Positions 15,197 through 22,769 of a stretch of 27,155 nucleotides of DNA are shown here, piece by piece. Below the pieces are notes generated by a model. That model had not been told where the DNA came from. It was given only the letters and a program-made list of their open reading frames with translations, and did no database searches. Within the stretch, counting starts at the first letter, position 1. Each line of letters starts with the position of its first letter. Position numbers and translations under genes: made by a program. The DNA comes from a virus. The stretch is from the IMG/VR virus record IMGVR_UViG_3300020281_000108, positions 1 to 27,155 of that record; one strand, 5' to 3'.

Positions 15197-15772
15197 TTAT
15201 CCTACAAACGTGCCAATGGCAGGAAAGATTGAACGAGTGGCCTGACGGCCTGGAATACGAACTCCAGCTAAATCCGTTGGAGCAGCTAGTTCAAATTCAA
15301 CAACTTCTCTACTTTCTGTTGCTTTTCTGTCTATAGAATAAATTTCTTGAGGAAATTCTGCTGTATTATCTGCTGTGGCGTTTGTTCCGTCAGCAAAGTT
15401 AACAGCATCAATAAATTTAGCTAGTGTTCTAATTCGTGTAACTGTAGCTCCCGTTAAATCATTACCAGTTGTTGTCTCATTGACAGAAAGGAGTATTGAT
15501 GAAATTAGTCCTGTAGCATTACTGATAATTAGTTTTGGTCTAGGTAACTGTCCTTTTTGAAACGCAAAACCTGATGCTTGCACGGGAAATCTAAGATATT
15601 CGTTACCAGCCCATACTATTCTGCCATTAGCATTTAGGTTACTTCCAGCATGGAATCTATAAATTGTATTTGCACCATGCAGTGCAGTTGATAATTGAAG
15701 AGTGAATAGTTCAATTATTGCTGATGGATTGATGTCCTGTAGACTGCTAAATATTTTTGAATTTACTGTCAT
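15197..15772 (-). CDS. L-like: Lambda L-like minor tail protein, short and cysteine-free
   Basis: A 191-aa protein with the tail-tip L pattern: SSLQDINPSAIIELFTLQLS near the start, GRIVWAGNEYLRFPVQASGF, QLPRPKLIISNATGLIS, ATVTRIRTLAKFIDAVNF, IYSIDRKATESREVVEFEL, and LAGVRIPGRQATRSIFPAIG at the end. It sits between M- and K-like genes as in lambda. Unlike lambda L, which ends in a cysteine-rich region that binds an iron-sulfur cluster, this protein stops soon after the IPGR motif and contains no cysteine at all. I checked the other two frames past the end and saw no lost cysteine-rich tail. Confidence 0.87.
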   Translation of the reverse strand: MTVNSKIFSSLQDINPSAIIELFTLQLSTALHGANTIYRFHAGSNLNANGRIVWAGNEYLRFPVQASGFAFQKGQLPRPKLIISNATGLISSILLSVNETTTGNDLTGATVTRIRTLAKFIDAVNFADGTNATADNTAEFPQEIYSIDRKATESREVVEFELAAPTDLAGVRIPGRQATRSIFPAIGTFVG

Positions 15773-16137
15773 TACGATGCTGGTTCAAATACTTGTCTAA
15801 AAGTGGCTTGTATAGTAGCTCTGTTGTTATAAGGTATTGACTTACTCCAGTTTTCGCAAACAAATTTAAAGTTTGAAGCAGTTTCTTCGGGTAAAAAACC
15901 TTCAGCAAAATCAAAACTAGCACTATCATTTGCACGAGCATCTAAAAATGTTTCGATAGTATCCGCATCTGTTTCTGAGACTTCATAAGTAAGACTGAAC
16001 TCTTTTGGATTTTGATGTTGAGCTAAACCAAATAGAAGTCTATGCTCATACCCATCAGCAAAACGAATCGTTCTAGTTAATGGTCTGGATTTTTTGCGGA
16101 TTCCGTAAGTAGGTTTTATTGAAGGGAAAGTAGCCAT
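15772..16137 (-). CDS. M-like: Lambda M-like minor tail protein
   Basis: A 121-aa protein with the M-family pattern: basic N-terminal part (YGIRKKSRPLTRTIRFADGY), QNPKEFSLTYEVSETDADTI, FLDARANDSASFDF, then a Trp-containing terminal strand region (CENWSKSIPYNNRATIQATF). Length and order (tape measure, M, L, K, I, J) match lambda-like tails. It overlaps the tape measure stop and the L-like ATG by 1 nt each. Structural role: first ring of the tail tip under the tape measure. Confidence 0.87.
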   Translation of the reverse strand: MATFPSIKPTYGIRKKSRPLTRTIRFADGYEHRLLFGLAQHQNPKEFSLTYEVSETDADTIETFLDARANDSASFDFAEGFLPEETASNFKFVCENWSKSIPYNNRATIQATFRQVFEPAS

Positions 16138-18005
16138 TATGCAAGTATTCCTCCAGGTCGTTTCTGTTGTATTAGTTCAGATTGTACCGCAGCCGAGATA
16201 AGACGACCAAGTTCTCTTCCCTGCTCTTCATCTCCTTGAACTTCTGTGCCAGATGCGTCTACATTTACTACTACAGTTGTAGAACCGCCAAGTGCATGAT
16301 TTGGTGTAATCATTCCAGATACACCTGGAGTAAACATTTCTGGGCCTCGTTCTCCTACAAGATACTGACCTCCTCCTTTTACTGGACCTCCTGCTGCACG
16401 TTTGATTGTTGAAATACCAAAAGACCCTTTCTTTAAATTTGCTCCACTGGGTATATTTGTTCCGAAAGTTGGGTCTGGTGTTGGACTAAATAAACTTCCA
16501 ATCCCACTAAATAGTGAACCAAGTAATCCTCCGCCCCCTAAAGAACCTTGTGGATTACCAAATAGTGCCATGTTAAACGCTGCGTCTATAAGTTTGTTTA
16601 AGACGTTGTTTAACATGTCGTTTAACGTGGAAGTACCACGAATCATTCCCTGGATTCCCTGTGATATGTCGGTTGCTATTGTCTGAGACATTCTTTCAAA
16701 TGCTGCTGCTGTTTCTAAAGCTAATTGTCTCTCTTTTTGTAAAGCATCTAGTTTTCTCATTTTATTAGCAAGTGCTTCTTCGTCTATTTCTATATCTCTA
16801 TCTTTAAGTTCCTGTATTTTTTGTTGTATTTCAAATTCTAGCTCAGATAAATGACCCATTTCTCTGCTTTTTTCAAGTAAAGCTATTTCACTATTTAATT
16901 GTTTTTGAGCAGCTTTATTTAAAGCATCATTTATTGCTTCAACTTCCGCTTTTGCGTCTTTTTGCTTTATAAAGAGTGTTAATGCGTCTAATGCTGCCTT
17001 TTTTTCTTCTATAGCTGCTGCTTTAGCTTCATCACTAAAAAAGTCCTTAAATCCGACTTTACCAGCGTTTTGAAATTCCGTAAATAATCTATCTTGTTCC
17101 TCATCTCCCGTTCCAAACTCTCTTTTGGCACGATCAAATGCTACATCAGTTTCTATTTGTCTAGTTAATGCACTTAAAATTCCAGATTGTTCTATAAGAT
17201 TTGCTATTCCTACTCGCATATTTAACATGAAAACACCAAAACTTGTAGTTAAATCTTGAGCCTGATCTCCAAATCTACTTAATGAGTCAACTCCATCTTT
17301 ACCTATTTGTTGAGTCATTTTTTCTCTGACTAACGCAAAAGCTGTTTCTTTATCTCCTAATTGTTCTATTAGTTTTACCTGTTTTTCAAAATTAGTTCCG
17401 ATTAAACCTAAAGACTCTATTAAAGGTGTTGTATCTTTATTAACACTATTTAAAGCCTGACCTAATTTAGCTGTTTCAATTCCAAATTGCTGAATAGGAG
17501 TGATAATAGAAGTTGCAAGTAAACCTCCTGCAAAACCTCCCATCTGGCCACCAACTGCTGATCCGATTCCACCACCTAATGCACCAGCAAGACCTACTAA
17601 TGGTCCTTGTCCAAATAACAGAGGAAATGCACCAGATATAATTGCACTACTGGCAGCATCAGAAAAACGACTTCCCCCTCCCGTACCAGTTCCTCCTGTA
17701 TTTCTACCACCACCTCCGCCTCCACCACGAGGTTTATTCATTAGATTTATTCTTCTTTTTTCAATTTCTAAAGCCTGTTTATCTACTTTTACTTGATCTT
17801 GTTTTCTTTTTAATACTTTTTGCTCTAATGCAAGCCTCTGGCCTGTCTTTCTTATTTTTTCCTGTTCATTACGCAATACAGTTCTATTAGCTCTTCCACC
17901 TTGAGCTAACTTATTTAACTTTGATATACGCTTTTCAAGATTATTTAGCTGCTTATTAACAGTCCTGGTATTCAGTTTTATATTAACTTCGTAATTAGAT
18001 GCCAC
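16137..18005 (-). CDS. Tail tape measure protein
   Basis: A 622-aa protein. Residues about 10-90 form a basic coiled coil, 92-112 are Gly-rich (PRGGGGGGGRNTGG), 115-170 are hydrophobic with glycines (possible membrane-penetrating segments), 200-480 are helical, and the end has QYLVGERGPEMFTPGVSG, a signature of tape measure proteins. At about 0.15 nm per residue (general rule for tape measures) the tail would be near 93 nm. The start codon is GTG (MASNYEVNIKL) with GAGATTA just upstream. It follows the chaperone gene, the standard place. The protein sets tail length and is later ejected. Confidence 0.92.
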   Translation of the reverse strand: MASNYEVNIKLNTRTVNKQLNNLEKRISKLNKLAQGGRANRTVLRNEQEKIRKTGQRLALEQKVLKRKQDQVKVDKQALEIEKRRINLMNKPRGGGGGGGRNTGGTGTGGGSRFSDAASSAIISGAFPLLFGQGPLVGLAGALGGGIGSAVGGQMGGFAGGLLATSIITPIQQFGIETAKLGQALNSVNKDTTPLIESLGLIGTNFEKQVKLIEQLGDKETAFALVREKMTQQIGKDGVDSLSRFGDQAQDLTTSFGVFMLNMRVGIANLIEQSGILSALTRQIETDVAFDRAKREFGTGDEEQDRLFTEFQNAGKVGFKDFFSDEAKAAAIEEKKAALDALTLFIKQKDAKAEVEAINDALNKAAQKQLNSEIALLEKSREMGHLSELEFEIQQKIQELKDRDIEIDEEALANKMRKLDALQKERQLALETAAAFERMSQTIATDISQGIQGMIRGTSTLNDMLNNVLNKLIDAAFNMALFGNPQGSLGGGGLLGSLFSGIGSLFSPTPDPTFGTNIPSGANLKKGSFGISTIKRAAGGPVKGGGQYLVGERGPEMFTPGVSGMITPNHALGGSTTVVVNVDASGTEVQGDEEQGRELGRLISAAVQSELIQQKRPGGILA

Positions 18006-18032
18006 TAATCTCGATAAAACATTACATTTAGT

Positions 18033-18594
18033 TTAGCGTACCTTACGATATTGAGCTTTCTTTTTCATATCTTCATACGCTTTTTCTTCTCTTTCATTTT
18101 TTAATCTAAAATATGCACTCCAGGCATACAACTCCTCTATGGTCATATTCTTTTGTAAATGACCTAAAGTAATTCCTAAAGTTTCTGCAACGAAAAACTG
18201 TAAATATAAATAATTATCTTTATCAAGTTGTACTTTTTACGGCATCAGGGGTTGCCTCCTCGCCCACCTCCTGCATTTTTGTCATAAGTTCCAGTAATAC
18301 AGCTAAAGGTATTTCTCTTCGTAAACTTGCCTTATCTGCTTCAACAAATAATTTTTGTCCGCTTTCATCTTCGGCTTTGTTAATTATTACTTGAAGTGCA
18401 AAATCTAAACTACCCTCTTCCTGCCCTTTGTTAGCTCTCATTAGAGTAGCATTTATGGAGTCTCTATCTGCAATAGTTAAAGGTGTCCAATAAACTTTTA
18501 AAATTAGTTCTCCGTCTTTATAAATAGGGTAACTGCTTTTGCTATTTATGCTAAATGCTTTTTTTAGCTTGTCGATTGCTCTATCTGTAGGCAT
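18033..18594 (-). CDS. GT-like: Tail assembly chaperone, long frameshift form (GT-like fusion)
   Basis: Translation would read the 123-aa frame to Lys120 at AAA 18237-18235, change frame on the run of five A, and continue from GTA at 18233 for 66 more codons, beginning VQLDKDNYLYLQFFVAETLG and ending in a basic tail. Total 186 aa (187 if the shift is -2). The extension has AETLGITLGHLQKNMTIEEL and YAWSAYFRLKNEREEK, matching the T-domain pattern of chaperones. The new frame has a TAA at 18239-18237, so the switch must happen in the few codons between it and the TGA at 18225. No start codon precedes VQLDKD, so a separate gene is unlikely. G/GT frameshifting is known in tailed phages. Confidence 0.75.
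18223..18594 (-). CDS. G-like: Tail assembly chaperone, short form (G-like)
   Basis: A 123-aa protein starting MPTDRAIDKLKKAFSINSKS with VYWTPLTIADRDSINATLMR, a helical middle (LDFALQVIINKAEDESG) and IPLAVLLELMTKMQEV near the end. This layout is that of gpG-type tail assembly chaperones that coat the tape measure during tail building. It lies just before the tape measure, separated only by the frame-shifted T domain. The preceding 42-nt gap has an AT-rich 7-bp inverted repeat (18606-18628). In siphoviruses the tail tube gene normally lies just upstream; here it does not. Confidence 0.8.
   Translation of the reverse strand: MPTDRAIDKLKKAFSINSKSSYPIYKDGELILKVYWTPLTIADRDSINATLMRANKGQEEGSLDFALQVIINKAEDESGQKLFVEADKASLRREIPLAVLLELMTKMQEVGEEATPDAVKSTT
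18231..18240 (-). other. Putative programmed frameshift site
   Basis: The minus strand reads GTA AAA AGT before a TGA four codons later. A +1 slip of tRNA-Lys from AAA to the overlapping AAA re-pairs perfectly and gives GTA CAA CTT, the T-domain frame. A -2 slip gives the same frame with one more Lys. GAGGAGG lies about 16 nt upstream and could act as an internal Shine-Dalgarno stimulator. A -1 shift leads to a stop after some 20 codons and no family match. Confidence 0.65.
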
Positions 18595-18636
18595 ACAAAA
18601 TAAATTAGTATATTCATCTACTATACTACTACTTTA

Positions 18637-19125
18637 TTACCTAAAGCCAACCTTTTTAAACGCTAATGCTATATCTTTGTTGATAAGACCACCTTTCGTA
18701 TAGATATTGTACCAATTCGGTCCTCCTGTAGAAGTTAAAGTAAACTGTTGACCATGTTGAGCGTAAGTTACTTCTTGACCACTGATACTGGGTCTTGTTT
18801 GACCTGGTGCATTAATAGCGAAGCCAGCATACTTAGCTCTGTTACCAATAAATAAATCCTGATTTAAAGTTACATTTGGAACTCTAGGGTTTTTTATTTG
18901 CCTGGCTGTAGGGTCAGGAATCAAATAATAGTCAAAGTCTGGTTTTCTTTTCTTAGTTGCCTGGACAGGACTTTTTGATACTATCCAGTTTTCTCCGAAT
19001 GTTCCTGTCCACCACGGACCTTTTTCAATTAAAGAACGAGTTACTGTCCTTGCAACCTCTTTTCTTCCCTTAGTTATTGCCTTTCCTAAATCTTTAGTAA
19101 AGTGTTTTTTAAAATCTTTAGGCAT
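18637..19125 (-). CDS. HK97 gp10-like / minor tail completion protein
   Basis: A 162-aa protein with a basic helical N-terminus (KKHFTKDLGKAITKGRKEV), then WWTGTFGENWIVSKS, a beta-rich middle, and FIGNRAKYAGFAINAPG followed by GGPNWYNIYTKGGLI. The order 'helix, TGxxxxxW, xxNxAxYA' is the pattern of gp10-like and lambda Z-like neck proteins that cap the tail or join it to the head. Its ATG lies 8 nt inside the tail-terminator-like gene. Neighbours on both sides are neck and tail-assembly genes, which supports the assignment; the exact family is uncertain. Confidence 0.65.
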   Translation of the reverse strand: MPKDFKKHFTKDLGKAITKGRKEVARTVTRSLIEKGPWWTGTFGENWIVSKSPVQATKKRKPDFDYYLIPDPTARQIKNPRVPNVTLNQDLFIGNRAKYAGFAINAPGQTRPSISGQEVTYAQHGQQFTLTSTGGPNWYNIYTKGGLINKDIALAFKKVGFR

Positions 19126-19546
19126 TAGCAGTAAAGTCGCAGCTTACAACAGATAAGTAATGACTATCTTCTTCAACATTTACAGAAGTCGGTCCTTCTA
19201 TTTGTAATACTCTTGGACTTACAGAAAATGTATCTGTGTAAGTTGAAGCATTTACAGAAGTCAAACCTGTAATAACTGTTTCAGCTATAGCAGATGCCTC
19301 CGCACTTCCCTTATGTGGTGGTGTCATAATCCCACATCTTATAGATCCAGAGTAGTAAGTTTGTGCTGCTCCTTGTGTTTGAGTAGTGGATTGTCCAAAA
19401 TCTAAACTTACCATCACATACTTTTTATTCTTCCCTGGAGTAGTTAGTGGCATATTGTCAAATATTACCAAAACAGTTGGATCTGCGTCTGTTACCGCAT
19501 CTAGTATTGCGGTTTCAAATGCTGCTCGTGCGTTTACTAAACTCAT
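19118..19546 (-). CDS. Tail terminator-like protein (lambda U / DUF4128 type)
   Basis: A 142-aa alpha/beta protein with an N-terminal helix (NARAAFETAILDAV), VLVIFDNMPLTTPGKNKKYV, QTYYSGSIRCGIMTPPHKG, a second helix (AEASAIAETVITGL), and a final strand pair with SHYLSVVSCDFTANA. This is the plan of tail terminators, which cap the tail tube at the right length. 1-nt overlap with the preceding gene. Located after adaptor and head-closure genes as in lambda and HK97. Assignment rests on fold pattern and order. Confidence 0.7.
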   Translation of the reverse strand: MSLVNARAAFETAILDAVTDADPTVLVIFDNMPLTTPGKNKKYVMVSLDFGQSTTQTQGAAQTYYSGSIRCGIMTPPHKGSAEASAIAETVITGLTSVNASTYTDTFSVSPRVLQIEGPTSVNVEEDSHYLSVVSCDFTANA

Positions 19547-19929
19547 TAGAAAATAACGTCAACTCTGAATAAATATTCCTGACCTCCTTTCAAGGTAAGA
19601 ATATTTGTTATCTTACAACCTCTGCTAGATCCAGAAAACGTAAGAGTAATGTCATCTTGCAATAAAGGTTGATTATCTCCTATCAAATCAGGTGTTATGT
19701 ATAATCTTGCCACATTCTCTTGAAAACCTGTTTCTTCAGTTGATCTAACAAACTCAATAGGAACCTTTATTGTGTAGTTCGTATCTACTGTTATGTATTC
19801 TCCAGTAGCGTTGTTATAACTTGATACTCCTTTTCTTGTATAAACAATAGTTGTGTCTAAAGAATCGCCAAGTTGAGCAACAACCTGTTTTGCAATGTTT
19901 TTTAGTGCTGTATCTAATTGTCCTGCCAT
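19546..19929 (-). CDS. Head-closure (stopper)-like protein
   Basis: A 127-aa protein with an amphipathic N-terminal helix (LDTALKNIAKQVVAQLGD), then mostly strands: TTIVYTRKGVSSYN, TIKVPIEFVRSTEETG, ARLYITPDLIGD, DDITLTFSGSSRGCKITN, YLFRVDVIF. A small beta-barrel after one helix fits head-closure or stopper proteins such as lambda FII and SPP1 gp16. It lies between the adaptor and terminator with 1-nt overlaps on both sides. No direct motif; placement is the main support. Confidence 0.65.
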   Translation of the reverse strand: MAGQLDTALKNIAKQVVAQLGDSLDTTIVYTRKGVSSYNNATGEYITVDTNYTIKVPIEFVRSTEETGFQENVARLYITPDLIGDNQPLLQDDITLTFSGSSRGCKITNILTLKGGQEYLFRVDVIF

Positions 19930-20459
19930 TAGCCTCTAACCGCCCTTAGTTGGAAAGTTCCTGCTCCTCCTAGCATATACGCTCCAAGATAACTTTGTAA
20001 CCAGGGGTAAACATCTAAAATATTATTTATTGATCCTGTTCCTTGGCTATCGGTATTGTACTTAACTTCAATATCCCCTAACTTTACCTCAGAAAAATTA
20101 CCATCTTTTCCAGTAGTACCAGTAATAGCACCAGTATCATTTGCTAATGCCCTGGCTAATTCATATTGTGCGTACTTAATATTGTTTGGAATAGTCGAAC
20201 AGCTTAATTCAACTCTATCGACTTGGTAATTTGTTCTAGGAAATTTTAATGCCTGATCTTCGTCACATCTATCACCTTGATATACAAAAGTATCAATCCA
20301 TCTCGTAGCAGCTATTAATGATCTGTTTTTCTGATCGTCTGTTTTATTATCCCAGGTTGTTGAATCTGGTACTGTTTCAAAGTAACTATTAGCCTCTGTC
20401 AATGTGACATAGCTATTAGCAGTTTCACTTTTTATAGTTGCGTTTATGGTAGCTGCCAC
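19929..20459 (-). CDS. Head-tail adaptor (DnaT-like domain family)
   Basis: A 176-aa protein with SYVTLTEANSYFETVPDS, NRSLIAATRWIDTFVYQGDR, LKFPRTNY, and a helical region NIKYAQYELARALA. These are the signatures of the family named for a 'DnaT-like ssDNA-binding' domain in databases. In phage structural blocks this family occupies the position of the head-tail connector/adaptor 1. The C-terminus carries a Gly-rich segment (YMLGGAGTFQLRAVRG). Start codon is GTG; no good ribosome site is visible. It follows the capsid terminator and is the first gene of the next transcript segment. Confidence 0.75.
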   Translation of the reverse strand: MAATINATIKSETANSYVTLTEANSYFETVPDSTTWDNKTDDQKNRSLIAATRWIDTFVYQGDRCDEDQALKFPRTNYQVDRVELSCSTIPNNIKYAQYELARALANDTGAITGTTGKDGNFSEVKLGDIEVKYNTDSQGTGSINNILDVYPWLQSYLGAYMLGGAGTFQLRAVRG

Positions 20460-20482
20460 GATTGATAAAGTAATTTAGTTTT

Positions 20483-20511
20483 ATTGTAGCGTAAAGAAAA
20501 AACCCCACCAA
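20483..20511 (-). promoter_or_regulatory. Promoter candidate for the neck/tail genes
   Basis: TACAAT (20488-20483; 5 of 6) with TTGGTG (20511-20506; 3 of 6) at 17-nt spacing. It overlaps the right half of the capsid terminator and lies 24 nt before the GTG of the adaptor gene. It could restart transcription after the terminator. The weak -35 box keeps confidence low. Confidence 0.3.
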
Positions 20512-20526
20512 TATTAGGTGAGGTTT
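20494..20526 (-). terminator. Rho-independent terminator after the major capsid gene
   Basis: On the minus strand AACCTCACC and GGTGGGGTT form a 9-bp stem (one G-U pair) around a 7-nt loop, followed at once by TTTTCTTT. This is a textbook intrinsic terminator 29 nt after the capsid stop codon. It would end or reduce transcription after the most highly expressed head gene. Confidence 0.85.
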
Positions 20527-20554
20527 GATGACCACATTTTAATCTTAATAGAAA

Positions 20555-21646
20555 TTAAGACTTTAGACCATTTGATAGTGGTGTGTTTACAAAGATTTCA
20601 ACCATCGGAATTTGGTCGATGTCGTATGTTACACCCCAGTTAGATCCTGTTCTAAGTGCTGAGTTAGCAGGGTTATCAGCAGCGTTTGTCCACTTAGTTC
20701 CCATAACGTGATAAGCACTATGGTAGTCAACAGACATAACATCTTGCTTAGATAAGATGTTTCTATCTGATTCAATGCTTAGAGGAGATTGCTCACCTTC
20801 AAGAATTGTTCCTGACTTAATTAAGTAGCAACGGAACTCTTTTTGATGACCTGTTGTACCAGGATGAACTGTATTAACTTGAGAGTCAATAACAACATTC
20901 ATACCAGCAAACTGACCGATGCTTGTTTCATTAACACCGACACCGCCACCACCCCAAGTTACTGCACCACCAGTTGTGAGAGCAGATGTTGAGAATGTAA
21001 GCATACCAACTTGATATAAGTAGTAAGCAACAGATGGATGAACAACTAAAGTATCTAACTCATCTCCTCTTGTTCCGAGAAGTGATCTTCCTCTTGCAAC
21101 AGTAGAAGCTGTCAAGAAGTTATCAGTATCAGCACCAGAAGCAGCACCTTTACTTAGATCAAGTGAGTTTGCACCTAATGGTCCGAAAGTAGAACCAAAC
21201 AAACCATCTAACAAGCTGAATAATCTTGCAGAGTTTAGTTTGTTGATAGCATCTGCAATTTGGTTTCTGATGTGACCCATTGGATCTTCGCCAGCAGCCA
21301 ATACAGCTACGTCATCAACAGCATACGCAAAACCTCTATGACAGATAGTTGCGATCTGTGTGTCTGTACCAATCTTCTGTGGTGTCAAGTGACCTTGGTT
21401 ACTTGTACCCCATGTTGCTGTACCATCTAAAATTTCTTCAGTTGGTGTGATTGGGTTAAATTCTGGAACTTGTATTCTTGTTCCACCTTCTGTTGCGTCA
21501 AGAAGTGAGTTTCTTACAACAGCACCAGATTTTAAAAATGCACTACGTTCCTTGATAGCTTCGGAAACATATGTGCTGAGATTATTTCTCTTAACGATGT
21601 CCGCTAATAGGACACCGCCAGAATAATTCTGAAACGGAGCAGCCAT
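20555..21646 (-). CDS. Major capsid protein (HK97 fold)
   Basis: A 363-aa protein. N-terminal LADIVKRNNLSTYVSEAIKE and KSGAVVRNSLLDATEGG, then RIQVPEFNPITPTEEILDG, TDTQIATICHRGFAYAVDDV, LAAGEDPMGHIRNQIADAIN, DTLVVHPSVAYYLYQVGM and FAGMNVVIDSQVN. This order matches the gp13-like major capsid family with an HK97-type fold. Gene order scaffold, capsid, terminator is also standard. An AAGG about 9 nt upstream is the ribosome site. No long N-terminal delta domain is present, consistent with the separate scaffold gene upstream. It builds the icosahedral shell. Confidence 0.9.
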   Translation of the reverse strand: MAAPFQNYSGGVLLADIVKRNNLSTYVSEAIKERSAFLKSGAVVRNSLLDATEGGTRIQVPEFNPITPTEEILDGTATWGTSNQGHLTPQKIGTDTQIATICHRGFAYAVDDVAVLAAGEDPMGHIRNQIADAINKLNSARLFSLLDGLFGSTFGPLGANSLDLSKGAASGADTDNFLTASTVARGRSLLGTRGDELDTLVVHPSVAYYLYQVGMLTFSTSALTTGGAVTWGGGGVGVNETSIGQFAGMNVVIDSQVNTVHPGTTGHQKEFRCYLIKSGTILEGEQSPLSIESDRNILSKQDVMSVDYHSAYHVMGTKWTNAADNPANSALRTGSNWGVTYDIDQIPMVEIFVNTPLSNGLKS

Positions 21647-21694
21647 TCAGATTACCTTGTTACTTTTGCGATACCCTAGTCACGGACAAGGGGA

Positions 21695-21713
21695 TTAGTT
21701 TCACAGAAACTAA
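21695..21713 (-). repeat. 8-bp perfect hairpin between scaffold and capsid genes
   Basis: TTAGTTTC and GAAACTAA form an 8-bp stem with a 3-nt loop directly after the scaffold stop codon. On the transcribed strand it is not followed by a U tract, so it is unlikely to be an intrinsic terminator. It could mark an RNA processing point or protect the capsid message. Confidence 0.5.
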
Positions 21714-22433
21714 CTATTTTTGAGCCTCTTGCTTGAGCACTGCTGCAAGCTGCGGATCTTGTTCTAATAGTATCATTTGTTGAGTGAGATTGCCCGTTTT
21801 CCAGGGATTTACCTGACCTCCACCAGCATTTCCTACAGGACTTGGTTTTGCTCCCATTCCAGCAGCAGAACTTGGCTTAAAATGATGTTCCCAACCACTA
21901 CCAGGGTTTTTGAGACTACTGAGATAGGTATTCAAGTCTTGTTCTACTCCACCATTAAGAACAACTACTTTACCTTCAGCATTTTTTTGTAACTTTCCTT
22001 GTAACAATGCTAAAGTTTGCTCTGCATTTATCGCACCAAGATTACTAATAGCTGCAAGTGCTGTTGTCTTTGTAGAGGCTGCTTCGTGAGAATTTTTCAT
22101 CTCTTCAAGCTGCTGAGATAAATTTATTATCTGCTGTTCTTTTTCCTGTGCTGTTTTATTAGCTTCCTCCCAAAGGGTTTTCCATTGACCCTGTTCTTCT
22201 AGGTCTTTGGTACGTTTTTCTTCTTTTTGTTTATAGACATCATCTAATTTACCCTTAATGCCTTTAAATTTTTCTTCTGCTTCAGCAGCCTCTTTACGGG
22301 CAGCAGCTAACTTTGCCTCATATTCTGCTTTTACAGAATCTAAATTGGGTGCTTGTGGTTGTGAAGGAGTGTCAGCCACGGGCTGTTCAGCAGGAGTCAC
22401 AGAATCAGGCTGAATTACTTTTTCTTCAATCAT
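21714..22433 (-). CDS. Capsid scaffolding protein
   Basis: A 239-aa acidic protein. Pro/Gln-rich start (TPAEQPVADTPSQPQAP), then a long coiled coil at about residues 30-125 with dense Glu, Lys, Ala and Gln (KAEYEAKLAAARKEAAEAEE), a Gly/Pro/Ser-rich linker near 180-210 (KPSPVGNAGGGQVNP), and a terminal helix (LTQQMILLEQDPQLAAVLKQ). A coiled coil followed by a small capsid-binding helix just before the capsid gene is diagnostic of scaffolds. No serine protease motif is seen. The protein guides shell assembly and leaves before packaging. Confidence 0.85.
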   Translation of the reverse strand: MIEEKVIQPDSVTPAEQPVADTPSQPQAPNLDSVKAEYEAKLAAARKEAAEAEEKFKGIKGKLDDVYKQKEEKRTKDLEEQGQWKTLWEEANKTAQEKEQQIINLSQQLEEMKNSHEAASTKTTALAAISNLGAINAEQTLALLQGKLQKNAEGKVVVLNGGVEQDLNTYLSSLKNPGSGWEHHFKPSSAAGMGAKPSPVGNAGGGQVNPWKTGNLTQQMILLEQDPQLAAVLKQEAQK

Positions 22434-22435
22434 AA

Positions 22436-22735
22436 TTATTTAGCAGAAATAAATTTTTCTAGTTCGGCAATCAAATCTACTTTGGTGTGCCTTTTGTCTA
22501 ACTCAATACCTATGGAACGACCATAAATTTCAAGTTCAGATTTTGTCATGGTTTTTAAATTAGCAGTCAGAATACCTTTATCAGGAGCAGTTTCATCAAT
22601 AGCTAATTCTCTAGGAACTAAAGGTTCGGGAGCAGGACAAACAACAGGAGCTTCGTCAGCTTCATTTTTAAGTTCTACCTCTTCCCATTTATAAGAACCA
22701 TCAGGTTGGAGTACCCTATCTATAGACTTAGACAT
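22436..22735 (-). CDS. Small protein with C-terminal SAP/HeH-like domain
   Basis: A 99-aa protein. The N-terminus (SIDRVLQPDGSYKWEEVEL) and a Pro/Glu-rich middle are likely disordered. Residues 63-95 (MTKSELEIYGRSIGIEL, then HTKVDLIAELEKF) match the helix-extended loop-helix pattern of SAP, HeH and LEM-like domains, which often bind DNA. It lies between portal and scaffold with a 34-nt gap upstream that holds TACAAT. HeH proteins next to head genes are common in phages and may connect DNA and head proteins; function not proven. Confidence 0.65.
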   Translation of the reverse strand: MSKSIDRVLQPDGSYKWEEVELKNEADEAPVVCPAPEPLVPRELAIDETAPDKGILTANLKTMTKSELEIYGRSIGIELDKRHTKVDLIAELEKFISAK

Positions 22736-22769
22736 GAAAATGTTTGTACTTATCTACTATTGTAGCAGA

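Noticed and set aside
17500-17796. 98-codon plus-strand frame rich in proline opposite the tape measure gene
   Set aside because: Proline-rich product is the mirror of glycine-rich codons of the tape measure protein; not a gene.
18606-18628. 7-bp inverted repeat TAGTATA/TATACTA before the chaperone gene as an operator or terminator
   Set aside because: Short, fully AT-rich but for one pair, and without a U tract; such repeats arise by chance in this composition.
18010-20492. Similar intergenic words (ACGCTA ... AACTAAAT ... TTTATC) before the tape measure and adaptor genes as a shared regulatory motif
   Set aside because: Only two AT-rich copies with different spacing, one overlapping the T-domain stop; chance cannot be excluded.
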